From: Dehalococcoidia bacterium | GTDB lineage: Bacteria; Chloroflexota; Dehalococcoidia; Lucifugimonadales; Lucifugimonadaceae | Reading direction: 5' to 3' | Length of the DNA stretch: 26,288 bases | Assembly: GCA_028278465.1 (NCBI GenBank) | Contig: JANQEF010000294.1 | Coordinates: forward strand, 1-26,288 | Part shown: piece after piece, positions 15,898 through 23,994 of the stretch | Layout: each line of letters starts with the position of its first letter | Position numbering within the stretch: position 1 is the first letter of the stretch | Made by a program: the position numbers and the translations under genes | The notes under the pieces: generated by a model | Seen by the model: only the letters and a program-made list of their open reading frames with translations | Told to the model about the DNA's origin: nothing | Databases searched by the model: none

Positions 15898-17622
15898 ATG
15901 GTAGTGACTCACGGCGACAACAAGCCGGTGTTGGTGGAGCCGGACATGGAGTGCACGACCCGTGACGGCGTGGTCCTCCGTGCCGATGTCTATCACCCGT
16001 CCGACGGCGGCCAGTATCCGGTTCTGCTTTGTCGTACTCCGTACAACAAGCTGACCCCGCGCTACGTGAGTGACGCTCGTGCGATGGCGACACGCGGCTA
16101 CACCGTCGTCGTGCAGGATCACCGCGGCCGCTACGCCTCGGACGGTGAGTTCAAATGGATGTTTCGCGATCACACCGAGACGCACGACGTAGATGACGGC
16201 TACGACACGGTCGAATGGGCCGCGCAACTGCCCTGGTCGGACGGCCGCGTTGGCACGTGGGGGCACTCCAACGCCTCGTGGGCGATCTGGCTGCTCTTCT
16301 CGTCGCAGCCGCCGTCGCTGGCCGCCGGGCTGGCGAGCGGCATGTGCCAGGACCTGCTCGATCTCAACTTCGGCATCTTCGAGACCGGCCGAAGGCTGCA
16401 GTGGACCTACATGATGGCGGCCGATGCCAGGCGACGGACGGGCGGAACAGACGGTCCGACCACGCCGGAGGAGGCGAACCGGCGCTGGGACCAGGTGGAG
16501 CGAGGCAAGTACGTCTGGTGGATGCCGCTCGGCGACATCCCGGGCGCCGTGTTCTCGACACTGAACGACCAGTTGCAGGCTTACCACCGGGCGCAGAACT
16601 TAGAGTTCATGCGCTTCGGCGAGTTCCACTCGAAGGTGAATGTGCCGACGTTGCAGATCACCGGATGGTGGGACAGGTTGATCGGCACCGTTGACAACTT
16701 CCACGGCCTGACGACGAGCGGCCCGGAGGACCTGCAAGACCAGCACCGGCTGATCATCGGACCGTGGGGCCACGACCCTACGGACTTCTCCCGCAAGATC
16801 GGCCCGGTCGACTACGGACCGGACGCCGACCGGTCTTACCACTCCATGATCACCCGCTGGTACGACCATCAGTTCAAGGGCCTCGACAACGGGATAGAGA
16901 GCGAAGACCCGGTGCAGCTGTTCGTGCTCGGTGAAAACCGCTGGCGCGGCGAAAAGGAGTGGCCGCTCGCCCGGACGCAGTACACCGAGTTCTACCTCCA
17001 CTCGAACGAGGGCGCCAACACGGTCAATGGCGACGGCGTTCTCACCGAATCCGCGCCTGCCGCCGCGGAAGCCGCCTCAGACGAATACGACTACGACCCG
17101 CGTGATCCCGTGATGAGCCTGATGCGGGCCGACGCACAGGCCGCGCCCGTAGACCAGTCGCCGCACGACCACCGCCAGGACATCCTTTTCTACGAGACAC
17201 CTGCGCTGCAGGAGGAGCTTGAGTTAACCGGCCCGGTCAGGCTGAGGATCTGGGCCAGCACCGACGCGCCGGACACAGACTGGGCGGCGCGACTGGCGAT
17301 CGTGTTCGAAGACGGCCTGGCGATGAACCTGACCTACGGCATCATGCGGGCGCAGTATCGCGGCGGCTACGAGAACCCGAAGCTGCTGGAACCGGGTGAG
17401 GCGTACGAGTACGACATCAAGCTGAACCCGATCGGCGTGCTACTGAAGCCGGGCCAGAAGCTCAGGCTGTACGTGACCAGCTCGGACTTCCCGAACTTCG
17501 ACCGCAACCACAACACAGGCGAGCCGTACTGGGAAGACTCGGATCTGCGTGTCGCGCACCAGACCGTGTTCCACAGTCCGGACAGGCCCTCGCACCTGCT
17601 GCTGCCGGTGATTCCACGATAA
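15898..17622 (+). CDS. CocE/NonD-type serine hydrolase (X-Pro dipeptidyl-peptidase S15 family)
   Basis: This 574-residue protein has an N-terminal alpha/beta-hydrolase domain and a C-terminal jelly-roll domain, the usual CocE layout. Near the N-terminus is the typical segment TTRDGVVLRADVYHP, then QDHRGRYASDG. The nucleophile is Ser124 in GTWGHSNASW, and the likely acid and base are Asp259 (TGWWDRL) and His292 (GPWGHDP). The C-terminal domain includes TGPVRLRIWAS. The family hydrolyses esters, acyl-amides or N-terminal dipeptides; the cocaine esterase name is historical. GGAG eight bases before the ATG supports the start. There is no signal peptide, so it should be cytoplasmic. It lies 43 bases after the metallo-beta-lactamase gene. 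Confidence 0.88.
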   Translation: MVVTHGDNKPVLVEPDMECTTRDGVVLRADVYHPSDGGQYPVLLCRTPYNKLTPRYVSDARAMATRGYTVVVQDHRGRYASDGEFKWMFRDHTETHDVDDGYDTVEWAAQLPWSDGRVGTWGHSNASWAIWLLFSSQPPSLAAGLASGMCQDLLDLNFGIFETGRRLQWTYMMAADARRRTGGTDGPTTPEEANRRWDQVERGKYVWWMPLGDIPGAVFSTLNDQLQAYHRAQNLEFMRFGEFHSKVNVPTLQITGWWDRLIGTVDNFHGLTTSGPEDLQDQHRLIIGPWGHDPTDFSRKIGPVDYGPDADRSYHSMITRWYDHQFKGLDNGIESEDPVQLFVLGENRWRGEKEWPLARTQYTEFYLHSNEGANTVNGDGVLTESAPAAAEAASDEYDYDPRDPVMSLMRADAQAAPVDQSPHDHRQDILFYETPALQEELELTGPVRLRIWASTDAPDTDWAARLAIVFEDGLAMNLTYGIMRAQYRGGYENPKLLEPGEAYEYDIKLNPIGVLLKPGQKLRLYVTSSDFPNFDRNHNTGEPYWEDSDLRVAHQTVFHSPDRPSHLLLPVIPR

Positions 17623-17649
17623 CTTCACGACCTCTGGAACGGCGCAAGA

Positions 17650-17655
17650 TAGAAT
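17650..17655 (+). promoter_or_regulatory. -10 element giving a nearly leaderless mRNA
   Basis: TAGAAT ends six bases before the GTG at 17662, the usual distance from a -10 box to the first transcribed base. The downstream mRNA would therefore begin at or within a base or two of its start codon. There is no Shine-Dalgarno and no good -35 hexamer. Confidence 0.5.
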
Positions 17656-17661
17656 CGTCTC

Positions 17662-18231
17662 GTGATGACTGGCGCCACGGCAGATAATCAGCAGATCAAC
17701 TTCAGTGAGAGCGTGCGGCTCCCGGGCTGGGGCATTGGTCTGCTGGGCCTGGGCGTTGGTGTGACGGCGGGAGTCCTGACCGGCGTCGCTATCCGCAACC
17801 TGGTCGGTGACGAACCGATCATCGAAGGTTCTAACGCTGCGGTCTTCTACGTCGCATTCGCACTCGCCGTACTGCTGAACGTCTTCCTGCTGCTCAACTT
17901 CGCTTTCCTTTCGCTGCGCGTCACCGAAACCGGGTTCCGCTTCAACTACGGGATGTTCGGCAAGACGTTTTCATGGGAGCAGATGAGCGAGGCCGAGGCG
18001 AAGGACTACCGATGGGTTGCCTACGGCGGCTGGGGCATACGCTTCTCTACTCGCGGCCGTCGAGCATGGAGCCAGCTTGGAGCGAAGCGTGGTGTGATCG
18101 TGAGCGTGACCGAGGGTGACAAGGAGCGGACCTACTTCGTCTCATCGCGCCGTGCAGATGAGCTGGCCGCCGTGCTGAACGAAGGGATCGCCCGGAACCG
18201 GCCCTCCGCGCTTGAACCTGCCGGCTCTTGA
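17662..18231 (+). CDS. Membrane protein with C-terminal bacterial PH-like domain
   Basis: This 189-residue protein has two hydrophobic helices at about 25-45 and 61-85. A beta-rich cytoplasmic domain follows, with LRVTETGFRFNYGMF, a long loop, GWGIRFSTRG, and then YFVSSRRADELAAVL. That order, strands followed by a last helix after two membrane helices, resembles small bPH2/DUF304-type membrane proteins, but similarity is judged only by eye. Start choice is GTG at 17662 or the ATG immediately after it. A TAGAAT box just upstream and the lack of a ribosome site point to leaderless translation. Function is unknown. Confidence 0.72.
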   Translation: MMTGATADNQQINFSESVRLPGWGIGLLGLGVGVTAGVLTGVAIRNLVGDEPIIEGSNAAVFYVAFALAVLLNVFLLLNFAFLSLRVTETGFRFNYGMFGKTFSWEQMSEAEAKDYRWVAYGGWGIRFSTRGRRAWSQLGAKRGVIVSVTEGDKERTYFVSSRRADELAAVLNEGIARNRPSALEPAGS

Positions 18232-18421
18232 GCTGACCCAACCGGCTCCACGGAATCTTGAAGATCGGCCGGTACTCTGATCGCACAGGGGACAGAAACC
18301 CTCCAGTGGAAACTGCAACAACCCCCTGCGCAACCCGGTCACTCCCGCCGGCACCCTGACTCCGGCGGCGAGCCCTCCTCCATGCGGACGGCTCATCAGA
18401 TCGCACCGAGAGTTGCCTCAG
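18232..18421 (+). ncRNA. Structured intergenic RNA candidate ending in a terminator
   Basis: There is no credible gene in this stretch. It contains a CAGT-GGAA-ACTG tetraloop hairpin at 18304-18315 and a strong CCGCCGG/CCGGCGG hairpin at 18345-18368. GATCGCAC occurs twice in direct orientation, near 18279 and 18394. An intrinsic terminator follows directly. It may be a 3' untranslated region, a small RNA or a leader for the next gene; no known riboswitch consensus was recognised. Low confidence as an RNA gene. Confidence 0.25.
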
Positions 18422-18462
18422 CCCGGAGGCGGAGTGCCCACCCGTCTCCGGGTTTCGTTTTT
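18422..18462 (+). terminator. Intrinsic terminator
   Basis: CCCGGAG (18422-18428) pairs with CTCCGGG (18446-18452) and is followed by TTTCGTTTTT. It lies 190 bases after the PH-like gene and 107 bases before the Ldh_2 start, so it ends the upstream transcript or attenuates the downstream one. Confidence 0.75.
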
Positions 18463-18568
18463 CAAGGTCGTGTCGACCGCTCTGTCGCGCCGCTGCTGGC
18501 GCGATGTTCTGGACAGGCCTAACCTAGCGTTCCCTCGACTCAACGCGCCGCAAGACAGGGGACGAAGG

Positions 18569-19645
18569 ATGCTCGAACGGTTCAAGGTGCCGGAAAAAGA
18601 CCGGGTTTACGTGCCGGTCGACAAAGCGCGCGCCGCCACAGAGGCGGTTTTCCGGCACGCCGGACTCGACGACGAGGGCGCCAGGCAGTGCGCGGACGTG
18701 CTGGTCACCAACGACCTGCGCGGAGTCGAAAGCCACGGCATATCGAACCAGCTGCGCAACTACCTGCGGCTCTACGGTGAGGGCGAACTCAACCCGCGCC
18801 CGGACGTGAAGGTTGTGCGCGAGACCGACACAACAGCGCGCATCGACTCCGATCGCGCGCTCGGGATTCACGTCGCTCCCGATGCGATGCGCCTGGCTAT
18901 CGAAAAGGCCAGGAAGCATGGGACTGGAACGGTGGCGGTCACCGGCGCCGGGCATCTTGGTGGCGCCGGATACCACGCCTCGCTCGCTGCGCAGGAGGAC
19001 ATGATCGGCCAGGCGATGGCGGCTCCGGGCGGTGGGCAGACGCTGCCGACGTTTGGCGCAGAGCCGCGCTTCGGAACGCACCCGATCGCGTGGGCCGCTC
19101 CGGCGCGCAACCAGCCGCCCTTCCTGTTCGACATCGCCACCACGCAGGTCGCGGGCAACAAGATCCAGCTGGCCCGGCGGGTCGGCGCAGAACTCGAGCC
19201 GGCATGGATAGCCGGGATGGACGGAGAGCCGATCCTCGAGCGTGTTCCTGTCCCCGAGAGCTACTACCAACTTCCTCTTGGCGGCACGCGAGAAAACTCA
19301 TCTCACAAGGGCTACGGGATGATGTCGATCATCGACATCATGTGCAACACGATGACGGGCGTTGGCGCGGGGTTTCTGACCGGCGGCGGCGGCCAGGTGT
19401 TCGTGGCGACGGACATCCAGGCGTTTATCGACCTGGATGAGTACTTCGACTGGATGGACCGCTTCCTGGAAGGGCTTCGGAACACGAAGCCGGCGGAAGG
19501 CCATGAGCGTGTTCTCTACCCGGGCCTATCGGAGTGGGAGGAGACGCAGGAGAGGTCGAAGAACGGGATCCCGTATCACCGCGAGGTGATCGAGTGGTTC
19601 GAGTCCTACGCGGCCGAGGTGGGCGTCGAGATCGACCTGAGGTAG
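18569..19645 (+). CDS. Ldh_2 family NAD(P)-dependent dehydrogenase (malate/L-lactate/sulfolactate type)
   Basis: This 358-residue protein belongs to the malate/lactate dehydrogenase family unrelated to classical LDH. Hallmarks are TNDLRGVESHG at 48-57 with the catalytic His, the cofactor-binding segment VAVTGAGHLGGAGYHASLA, ATTQVAGNKI, and SSHKGYGMM in the C-terminal part. Relatives reduce 2-oxo acids or oxidise 2-hydroxy acids (malate, lactate, sulfolactate, ureidoglycolate, 2,3-diketogulonate). The frame is open 52 codons further upstream, but that part overlaps a terminator. The ATG at 18569 has GGGGA and GAAGG just before it. The substrate is unknown; an acid from the surrounding catabolic genes is plausible. 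Confidence 0.87.
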   Translation: MLERFKVPEKDRVYVPVDKARAATEAVFRHAGLDDEGARQCADVLVTNDLRGVESHGISNQLRNYLRLYGEGELNPRPDVKVVRETDTTARIDSDRALGIHVAPDAMRLAIEKARKHGTGTVAVTGAGHLGGAGYHASLAAQEDMIGQAMAAPGGGQTLPTFGAEPRFGTHPIAWAAPARNQPPFLFDIATTQVAGNKIQLARRVGAELEPAWIAGMDGEPILERVPVPESYYQLPLGGTRENSSHKGYGMMSIIDIMCNTMTGVGAGFLTGGGGQVFVATDIQAFIDLDEYFDWMDRFLEGLRNTKPAEGHERVLYPGLSEWEETQERSKNGIPYHREVIEWFESYAAEVGVEIDLR

Positions 19646-19650
19646 GCGCT

Positions 19651-19690
19651 GACAAAACAAGAGGCGACCGAACATCTGCTCGCTCGCCTC
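19651..19690 (-). terminator. Candidate intrinsic terminator reading leftward
   Basis: On the minus strand GAGGCGA (19690-19684) pairs with TCGCCTC (19667-19661) across a 16-base loop, followed by TTGTTTTGTC. In the plus direction no T-run follows. No minus-strand gene has been identified upstream, so either an unannotated transcript ends here or the stem only stabilises the 3' end of the Ldh_2 message. Confidence 0.45.
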
Positions 19691-19940
19691 GCTTACCGAC
19701 CCGTGCCGGACCTGTCAGGACTCTTTACTCGATCTTCTAGTCGTGTGTCCCCGCTGCTTGATGCTCCAGCGGCGGGACCTGTGCCCAATCGCTTTCGCGT
19801 CTATCCAGACTGTCCGGCGGCCTGGCCTGCCATCCTGGCAGTTCTCACGGCCTTCAGAGGACTTACCGTCCTCAATCCAGAGACTAAATCACCGCTCTTC
19901 AAGCTGCCGCTAGACTCCGTGATGGACCCGTGAGGATGGC
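19691..19940. other. Non-coding, hairpin-rich stretch of unknown role
   Basis: This is the main part of a 430-base gap between the Ldh_2 and CDGSH genes. It holds a perfect GAGGAC-TTACC-GTCCTC hairpin (about 19857-19873) and a CCGCTG/CAGCGG hairpin near 19750. A CTGCC/GGCAG hairpin lies near 19828-19842. Short open frames on both strands do not look like proteins. No tmRNA, RNase P, SRP or tRNA consensus was recognised on either strand. Confidence 0.4.
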
Positions 19941-19946
19941 GGAGGC

Positions 19947-19974
19947 TTGCGCGCAAACTGGTTGTATATACAAT
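19947..19974 (+). promoter_or_regulatory. Two adjacent palindromes overlapping a promoter
   Basis: TTGCGCGCAA (19947-19956) and TTGTATATACAA (19962-19973) are perfect palindromes separated by five bases. TTGCGC also serves as a possible -35 and TACAAT (19969-19974) as a -10, with a 16-base spacer. A dimeric repressor bound here would cover both hexamers. The CDGSH gene starts about 100 bases downstream. The second site resembles GntR-type operators; the regulator is not identified. Confidence 0.55.
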
Positions 19975-20075
19975 TAAATCTCGTTCTGGCGAGCATCCAG
20001 ACGAGTGCCCGCGCATCAAATGATTTCAGGCAGGCGGTTCGCGCCGATTCAAATCACTGAGTCCAGAGGTAGCAG

Positions 20076-20273
20076 ATGGCAGACGCGACGGTAGTTCCAA
20101 CAGACGACGGCCCGTACATGGTCAGCGGTAGCTTCACACTGACCGACGCCGAAGGAAACGAGATTAGCGTTGAAGGCGACGCGTATCTCTGCAGGTGTGG
20201 CGCCTCCGCCAACAAGCCGTTCTGTGACGGCTCTCACCGCAAGGCCAAGTTCGAGAGCACCGTTCGCGGCTAG
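20076..20273 (+). CDS. CDGSH iron-sulfur domain protein
   Basis: This 65-residue protein consists of a single CDGSH domain. CRCGASANKPFCDGSH carries the three Cys and one His that bind a [2Fe-2S] cluster. An N-terminal strand region, DGPYMVSGSFTLTDAEGNE, is typical of stand-alone bacterial CDGSH proteins. Members serve as redox or cluster-transfer proteins. AGAGGT lies close before the ATG. Upstream is the promoter with two palindromes, suggesting regulated expression. The gene appears monocistronic; a lipoprotein gene follows after about 106 bases. Confidence 0.9.
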   Translation: MADATVVPTDDGPYMVSGSFTLTDAEGNEISVEGDAYLCRCGASANKPFCDGSHRKAKFESTVRG

Positions 20274-20379
20274 AAGTCGAGTACTGATGGCTCCGGTTGC
20301 CGCCGACGATCCCAGCGGCGGCCGGTCTACTGTGGCTAGCGCCGATTCGAACGAGGCTGTGCCCGCATAGCCTCAAAGT

Positions 20380-21864
20380 GTGCACGTTTCAGTACAGCGC
20401 AGCGGGTTGATGGGCATGGTCCTGGTAGTTGGGCTGATGCTCGGCTGCACAGCAGGCGCCACGGTTCCACCAGCGGAAACGGCCTCACCGGCTGCCGATT
20501 TACGAGTCGGCGATGAGTCAGCCGGGTCCGGCGAAGCGTCAGGCCATGCCACGTCGACCGTGCCATCGCCGCAGCCGTCTCACCAGGGCGACGACGGCTA
20601 TAACGGCTCCGGTCGGCAACCCGAAAGTCCGGTTTCTCCTCCGGCAGCCGCTCCAACCAGGGCGGCGACTCACGTCACGCCCGCTGCGTCGGCGCCAACC
20701 CGACAGGCTCCAACGCCCGCGTCGCCGTTACCGACCACGGCGCCGCCAGCTGAACCCGAACAGCAGACAACCTGGACGATGTTCGGGCCGATCAGCTGCA
20801 AGGACCCGGCGGAGCCGGTCGGCCTTACCCACCACATCTACCCGCCGGACCAGTTCGACGCCCTGATCCCGATGGGCCGAATGTGGGACTCGCACGTCAC
20901 GCCTACCGATCACCTCTACGTGCGCCTGAACGAAGCTCGGCCGCGCACCGTGGTGACCAGCCCGGCGGACGGCCAGATCATCAGCATCTCCCGCTTCCCG
21001 AACGACCAGTCTCCTCACTGGGACTCATCGATCGTCGAGCCCGACTACCGCATGGTCATCGCGCACTCCTGCTCGCTGTTCTCTGTGTTCATCCACCTTG
21101 GCGAGCTAGCGCCGGAGATCACCGCGGTCACCGGCGACCTGGCGCTCGGTGAGAGGTGGTCGGCTTCAAACGCCGCTCCTTTGCCGGTACGGGCCGGCGA
21201 TTCACTCGCGTCGATGGGTGGCTCATCGTTCGACTACAGCCTGCACGATGAGAAAGTGATCCTCCGGGGCTTCCAGGTCCCTGAGCACTACGAGGGCGAG
21301 CCGTGGAAGGTGCACACTGTCGATCCGTTCGACTACATGACGCCGGATATGGCGGCTGAGTTGCTGCCGAAGAACGAGCGGCAGGCAGAGCCGGTCGGCG
21401 GCCGGATCGACTACGACGTGCCAGGCACACTGGCCGGTAACTGGTTCATGGACGGAACGGTCGACTACCGGGGCGGTGATTCGAGCGGCCCCGAATACTG
21501 GACCGGGCACCTGGCTATCGCCTACGACCACATCGATCCCTCGCAGATCAGAGTTTCGATCGGTCGGGACATCGGCCTGACATGGGATGACTGTCGCTCG
21601 TGTGGTGGCGTCTACGCAGTCAACGGCAATGGGCCGGACCCGGCGTCTGTGACCAGCTCGGATGGACCGGTGAAATACGAACTGACCGGCCGTCGTCACG
21701 TATCACCCGACTCGAACGAGCGAACCGTTGGCGACGGGGTCGTTCTAGGTACGTTCCTCGTTGAGGTGCTGGACGATGCCAGCATCAGGACCGAGTTCTT
21801 CAAAGACGTAGGAGCGGCGAACGTAGCCGGGTTCACAAGCACGGCGATCATCTACAGGCGCTGA
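20380..21864 (+). CDS. Lipoprotein with degenerate M23-peptidase-like domain
   Basis: The protein has 494 residues. A signal peptide ends in LMLGC with Cys23 as lipid attachment site. A Pro/Ala/Thr/Ser-rich linker reaches about residue 125. The next part recalls M23 endopeptidases: TVVTSPADGQIISI, then SVFIHLGEL, then VRAGDSLASMGG and DYSLHD. The usual HxGxD and HxH zinc motifs are not intact, so peptidase activity is doubtful. The C-terminal third has WFMDGTVDY, a Cys pair in CRSCGG and a terminal beta-rich segment. It may bind peptidoglycan or another envelope polymer. The start is a GTG at 20380 without a visible ribosome site; ATG codons ten and twelve residues later are alternatives but would shorten the basic n-region. 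Confidence 0.72.
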   Translation: MHVSVQRSGLMGMVLVVGLMLGCTAGATVPPAETASPAADLRVGDESAGSGEASGHATSTVPSPQPSHQGDDGYNGSGRQPESPVSPPAAAPTRAATHVTPAASAPTRQAPTPASPLPTTAPPAEPEQQTTWTMFGPISCKDPAEPVGLTHHIYPPDQFDALIPMGRMWDSHVTPTDHLYVRLNEARPRTVVTSPADGQIISISRFPNDQSPHWDSSIVEPDYRMVIAHSCSLFSVFIHLGELAPEITAVTGDLALGERWSASNAAPLPVRAGDSLASMGGSSFDYSLHDEKVILRGFQVPEHYEGEPWKVHTVDPFDYMTPDMAAELLPKNERQAEPVGGRIDYDVPGTLAGNWFMDGTVDYRGGDSSGPEYWTGHLAIAYDHIDPSQIRVSIGRDIGLTWDDCRSCGGVYAVNGNGPDPASVTSSDGPVKYELTGRRHVSPDSNERTVGDGVVLGTFLVEVLDDASIRTEFFKDVGAANVAGFTSTAIIYRR

Positions 21865-21939
21865 TCGGATTCGGTGCTGGTCCATCGAGCCGTTGTCGGC
21901 CAGAGCGAATCTCACGCGCTTCCCGCCCCCTGCTTCCCG

Positions 21940-21945
21940 TAAGAT
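21940..21945 (+). promoter_or_regulatory. -10 element close to the ceramidase-like start
   Basis: TAAGAT ends ten bases before the ATG at 21956. The predicted first base is about 21952, leaving a leader of a few bases. There is no Shine-Dalgarno. This is the second case in the window of a TANNNT box placed for leaderless or near-leaderless translation. Confidence 0.4.
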
Positions 21946-21955
21946 TTGCGACGCC

Positions 21956-23359
21956 ATGCCCGGAACACCGCTAATCGCAGGCGTCGCCCGCGTCGATATA
22001 ACCCCGCCCGTGGGCATCGCTCACGCCGGCTGGGGCGCGCAGAAGCACCAGGTGGCTGAGGCCATCGACATGCCGCTGTACGTCACGGCGCTTGTGCTGC
22101 AGCAGGGAGAGCTCCGGGTTGCGATAGTCGATGTCGACATCCTGATCCTGAACGCCGACATGGACGCCGAAGCGCGCTCTGCGGTGGTCGAAGCGACCGG
22201 AATCGAGCCCGACAACATCCGTCTCGCCTACTCGCACAACCACTCCGGCCCGGCAATGATGTCCGACTGGCTCACCGAGGGCATGGACCTTGCGGAGGCC
22301 TGGTACGCCGCTATCCCGGCGAAGGTCGCTGAGGCCGTGTCCGACGCGATGTCTTCGCTCCAGGAAGTGGTGGTCTCATCCGGCGCGGGCGAGTGCCGGA
22401 TCAACATCAACCGCAGACCGGTCGACTCGCACGGCAATCGCTTCACCGGACGCAACTGGAACGATCCCGTCGACCACGAGGTCGGCGTAGTGGCGCTGGA
22501 CACACTTTCAGGCGATCCGCTGGCGACCCTGATGATCTTCGCCTGCCACCCGACGATGATGGGCCACGACAACACGAGCATCACGCCGGACTTTCCAGGG
22601 CCCGCTCGCAGAGTGGTTGAAGAGACCGTCGGTGGCCTGTGCCTGTTCCTGCAGGGCGCGGGTGGAAACCAGGGCCCGATCCACGGGTTCGTGGGCGATC
22701 TGAACGTGTACCGGCGGGAAGGGACGAAGCTTGGCCTTGAAACTGCCCGGGTCCGCATGAACCTCGACCCGTACGAGCGTAAGGAACGGCTGATCGAGAT
22801 CCTTCCATCCGGCGCCGACCTCGGCATGTATGAAGACGAGGTGGTTTCGGAGCCTGACTCGGAGCTCGGCGTCGCGTGGGATGAGACCGAGTTGCCGCTA
22901 AGGGAGCTTGAGCCCGTGGACGTCCTAGAGCGCCGTGCAGCCGAACTTGCAGACGTCGTGGCGGAGATGCATGCGAGCGAAGCGCCACACGATGAACTGG
23001 TCGCGGCCGTTTCGCGAGCAAAGAAGGCGACCATCGCGCTGAACTGCGCGCGGCTGGCCGCGCGGCACGGCGAGGACGGCCATATCACGATGCGGTCCCA
23101 GGCGATACGGCTCGGCGAGACGGTGCTGGTCTCGGTACCGCTTGAGCCGTTCGTAGAGATCGGGTTAGAAGTCAAAGAGCGATCTCCCGCCTCACGCACC
23201 TTCTTCTCCGGCTTCAGCAACGGCCACTTCAACTACCTGCCCACGGACGCGGGCATCGAAGAGGGCGGCTACGAGGTAGACGTTTCGCCTTTCGCCGCCG
23301 GCTCGGCCGAACTTGTCACCCGCGCCTGTATCCGGGCGATAGAGAAGGTCTGGCCCTAG
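21956..23359 (+). CDS. Neutral/alkaline non-lysosomal ceramidase-like protein
   Basis: This 467-residue protein has the family's N-terminal signature AGVARVDITPPVGI. It also has the zinc-site-like segment YSHNHSGP, a second His segment FACHPTMMG, and FLQGAGGNQGP. The C-terminal part includes FFSGFSNGHFNYLPT and EEGGYEVD, both typical of this family. Proteins of this group are zinc amidases on ceramide or are uncharacterised relatives often found with sugar metabolism genes. This copy has no signal peptide, so it is probably cytoplasmic and may not act on ceramide. The ATG at 21956 is chosen because the conserved N-terminus begins there; a GTG 21 codons upstream only adds unconserved residues. 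It is convergent with the YCII gene. Confidence 0.85.
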   Translation: MPGTPLIAGVARVDITPPVGIAHAGWGAQKHQVAEAIDMPLYVTALVLQQGELRVAIVDVDILILNADMDAEARSAVVEATGIEPDNIRLAYSHNHSGPAMMSDWLTEGMDLAEAWYAAIPAKVAEAVSDAMSSLQEVVVSSGAGECRININRRPVDSHGNRFTGRNWNDPVDHEVGVVALDTLSGDPLATLMIFACHPTMMGHDNTSITPDFPGPARRVVEETVGGLCLFLQGAGGNQGPIHGFVGDLNVYRREGTKLGLETARVRMNLDPYERKERLIEILPSGADLGMYEDEVVSEPDSELGVAWDETELPLRELEPVDVLERRAAELADVVAEMHASEAPHDELVAAVSRAKKATIALNCARLAARHGEDGHITMRSQAIRLGETVLVSVPLEPFVEIGLEVKERSPASRTFFSGFSNGHFNYLPTDAGIEEGGYEVDVSPFAAGSAELVTRACIRAIEKVWP

Positions 23360-23431
23360 CCGGTTAGGTCTCGATAACCCGGCCAGGTGACGTTGCGATG
23401 CTTTCGAACCTGAGCGGCAGCGCCGTCTTGG

Positions 23432-23818
23432 TCACTCTTCGTCGTACATCCGGAACACCTGGCCGCGAATGTCGAGGCCAAGAGCCGGCCGTAGCTCGAC
23501 GGTGCCGATGCGTGCGACAGGCAAGCGGGAAGCGATCTCGGCCGCCTCATCGTCGTCCTCCGCCTCGATGATGTAGATCCCGCCGATCTGCTCCTTCGCC
23601 TCGGAGAAAGGGCCGTCGGTGGTCAGCGGCCTACCGGCGCGAACCCTGATCGACTTCGCTACCGTCGCGGGCTGAAGCCGGATGCTGCCGAGGTTGTTGC
23701 CTGACTCGGAAATCGACCGGTCGAACTCCATCACTTCGCCGGTGAGCGCCCTGATCTCTTCTGGAGGCAGCTGTCCGAAGGCGGCAGGATCGGTGTAGAT
23801 GAGCATGACGTAGTGCAT
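23432..23818 (-). CDS. YCII-related domain protein
   Basis: This 128-residue protein begins MHYVMLIYTDPAAF and contains TTDGPFSEAKEQIGG, the most typical YCII/DGPF segment. GIYIIEAEDDDEAAEIASRLP and GTVELRPA follow. The fold is a ferredoxin-like dimer. Most relatives have no known function and are often found beside ECF sigma factors, which are not seen here. AGGAG about nine bases before the ATG at 23818 decides the start. The frame continues 98 codons upstream into the 3' end of the next gene, which is not credible. It lies about 175 bases downstream of cimA on the same strand and could be co-transcribed. Confidence 0.88.
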   Translation of the reverse strand: MHYVMLIYTDPAAFGQLPPEEIRALTGEVMEFDRSISESGNNLGSIRLQPATVAKSIRVRAGRPLTTDGPFSEAKEQIGGIYIIEAEDDDEAAEIASRLPVARIGTVELRPALGLDIRGQVFRMYDEE

Positions 23819-23994
23819 CTGGAAACACTCCTGTTTCGTGGTGGCCGCAGAGAAGGCGAAGGCGCGATCTCTACTGGCCCAACGACCGCCGCGGAGAGAA
23901 CTCGACAAATTTTCGTCGGCTGCTGAAGATCGCTGGTCAGCGACTGGTCCACGGAAGCGGCCGGGCGGTGGCGCGCTGATCCGCGACCGCCGGC

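Noticed and set aside
15344..16587. Two overlapping minus-strand frames of about 245 residues
   Set aside because: They are antisense to the metallo-beta-lactamase and CocE genes, which carry intact catalytic motifs and ribosome sites.
19703..20019. Short open frames on both strands in the gap before the CDGSH gene
   Set aside because: No ribosome site, no recognisable family and overlapping hairpins; non-coding is more likely.
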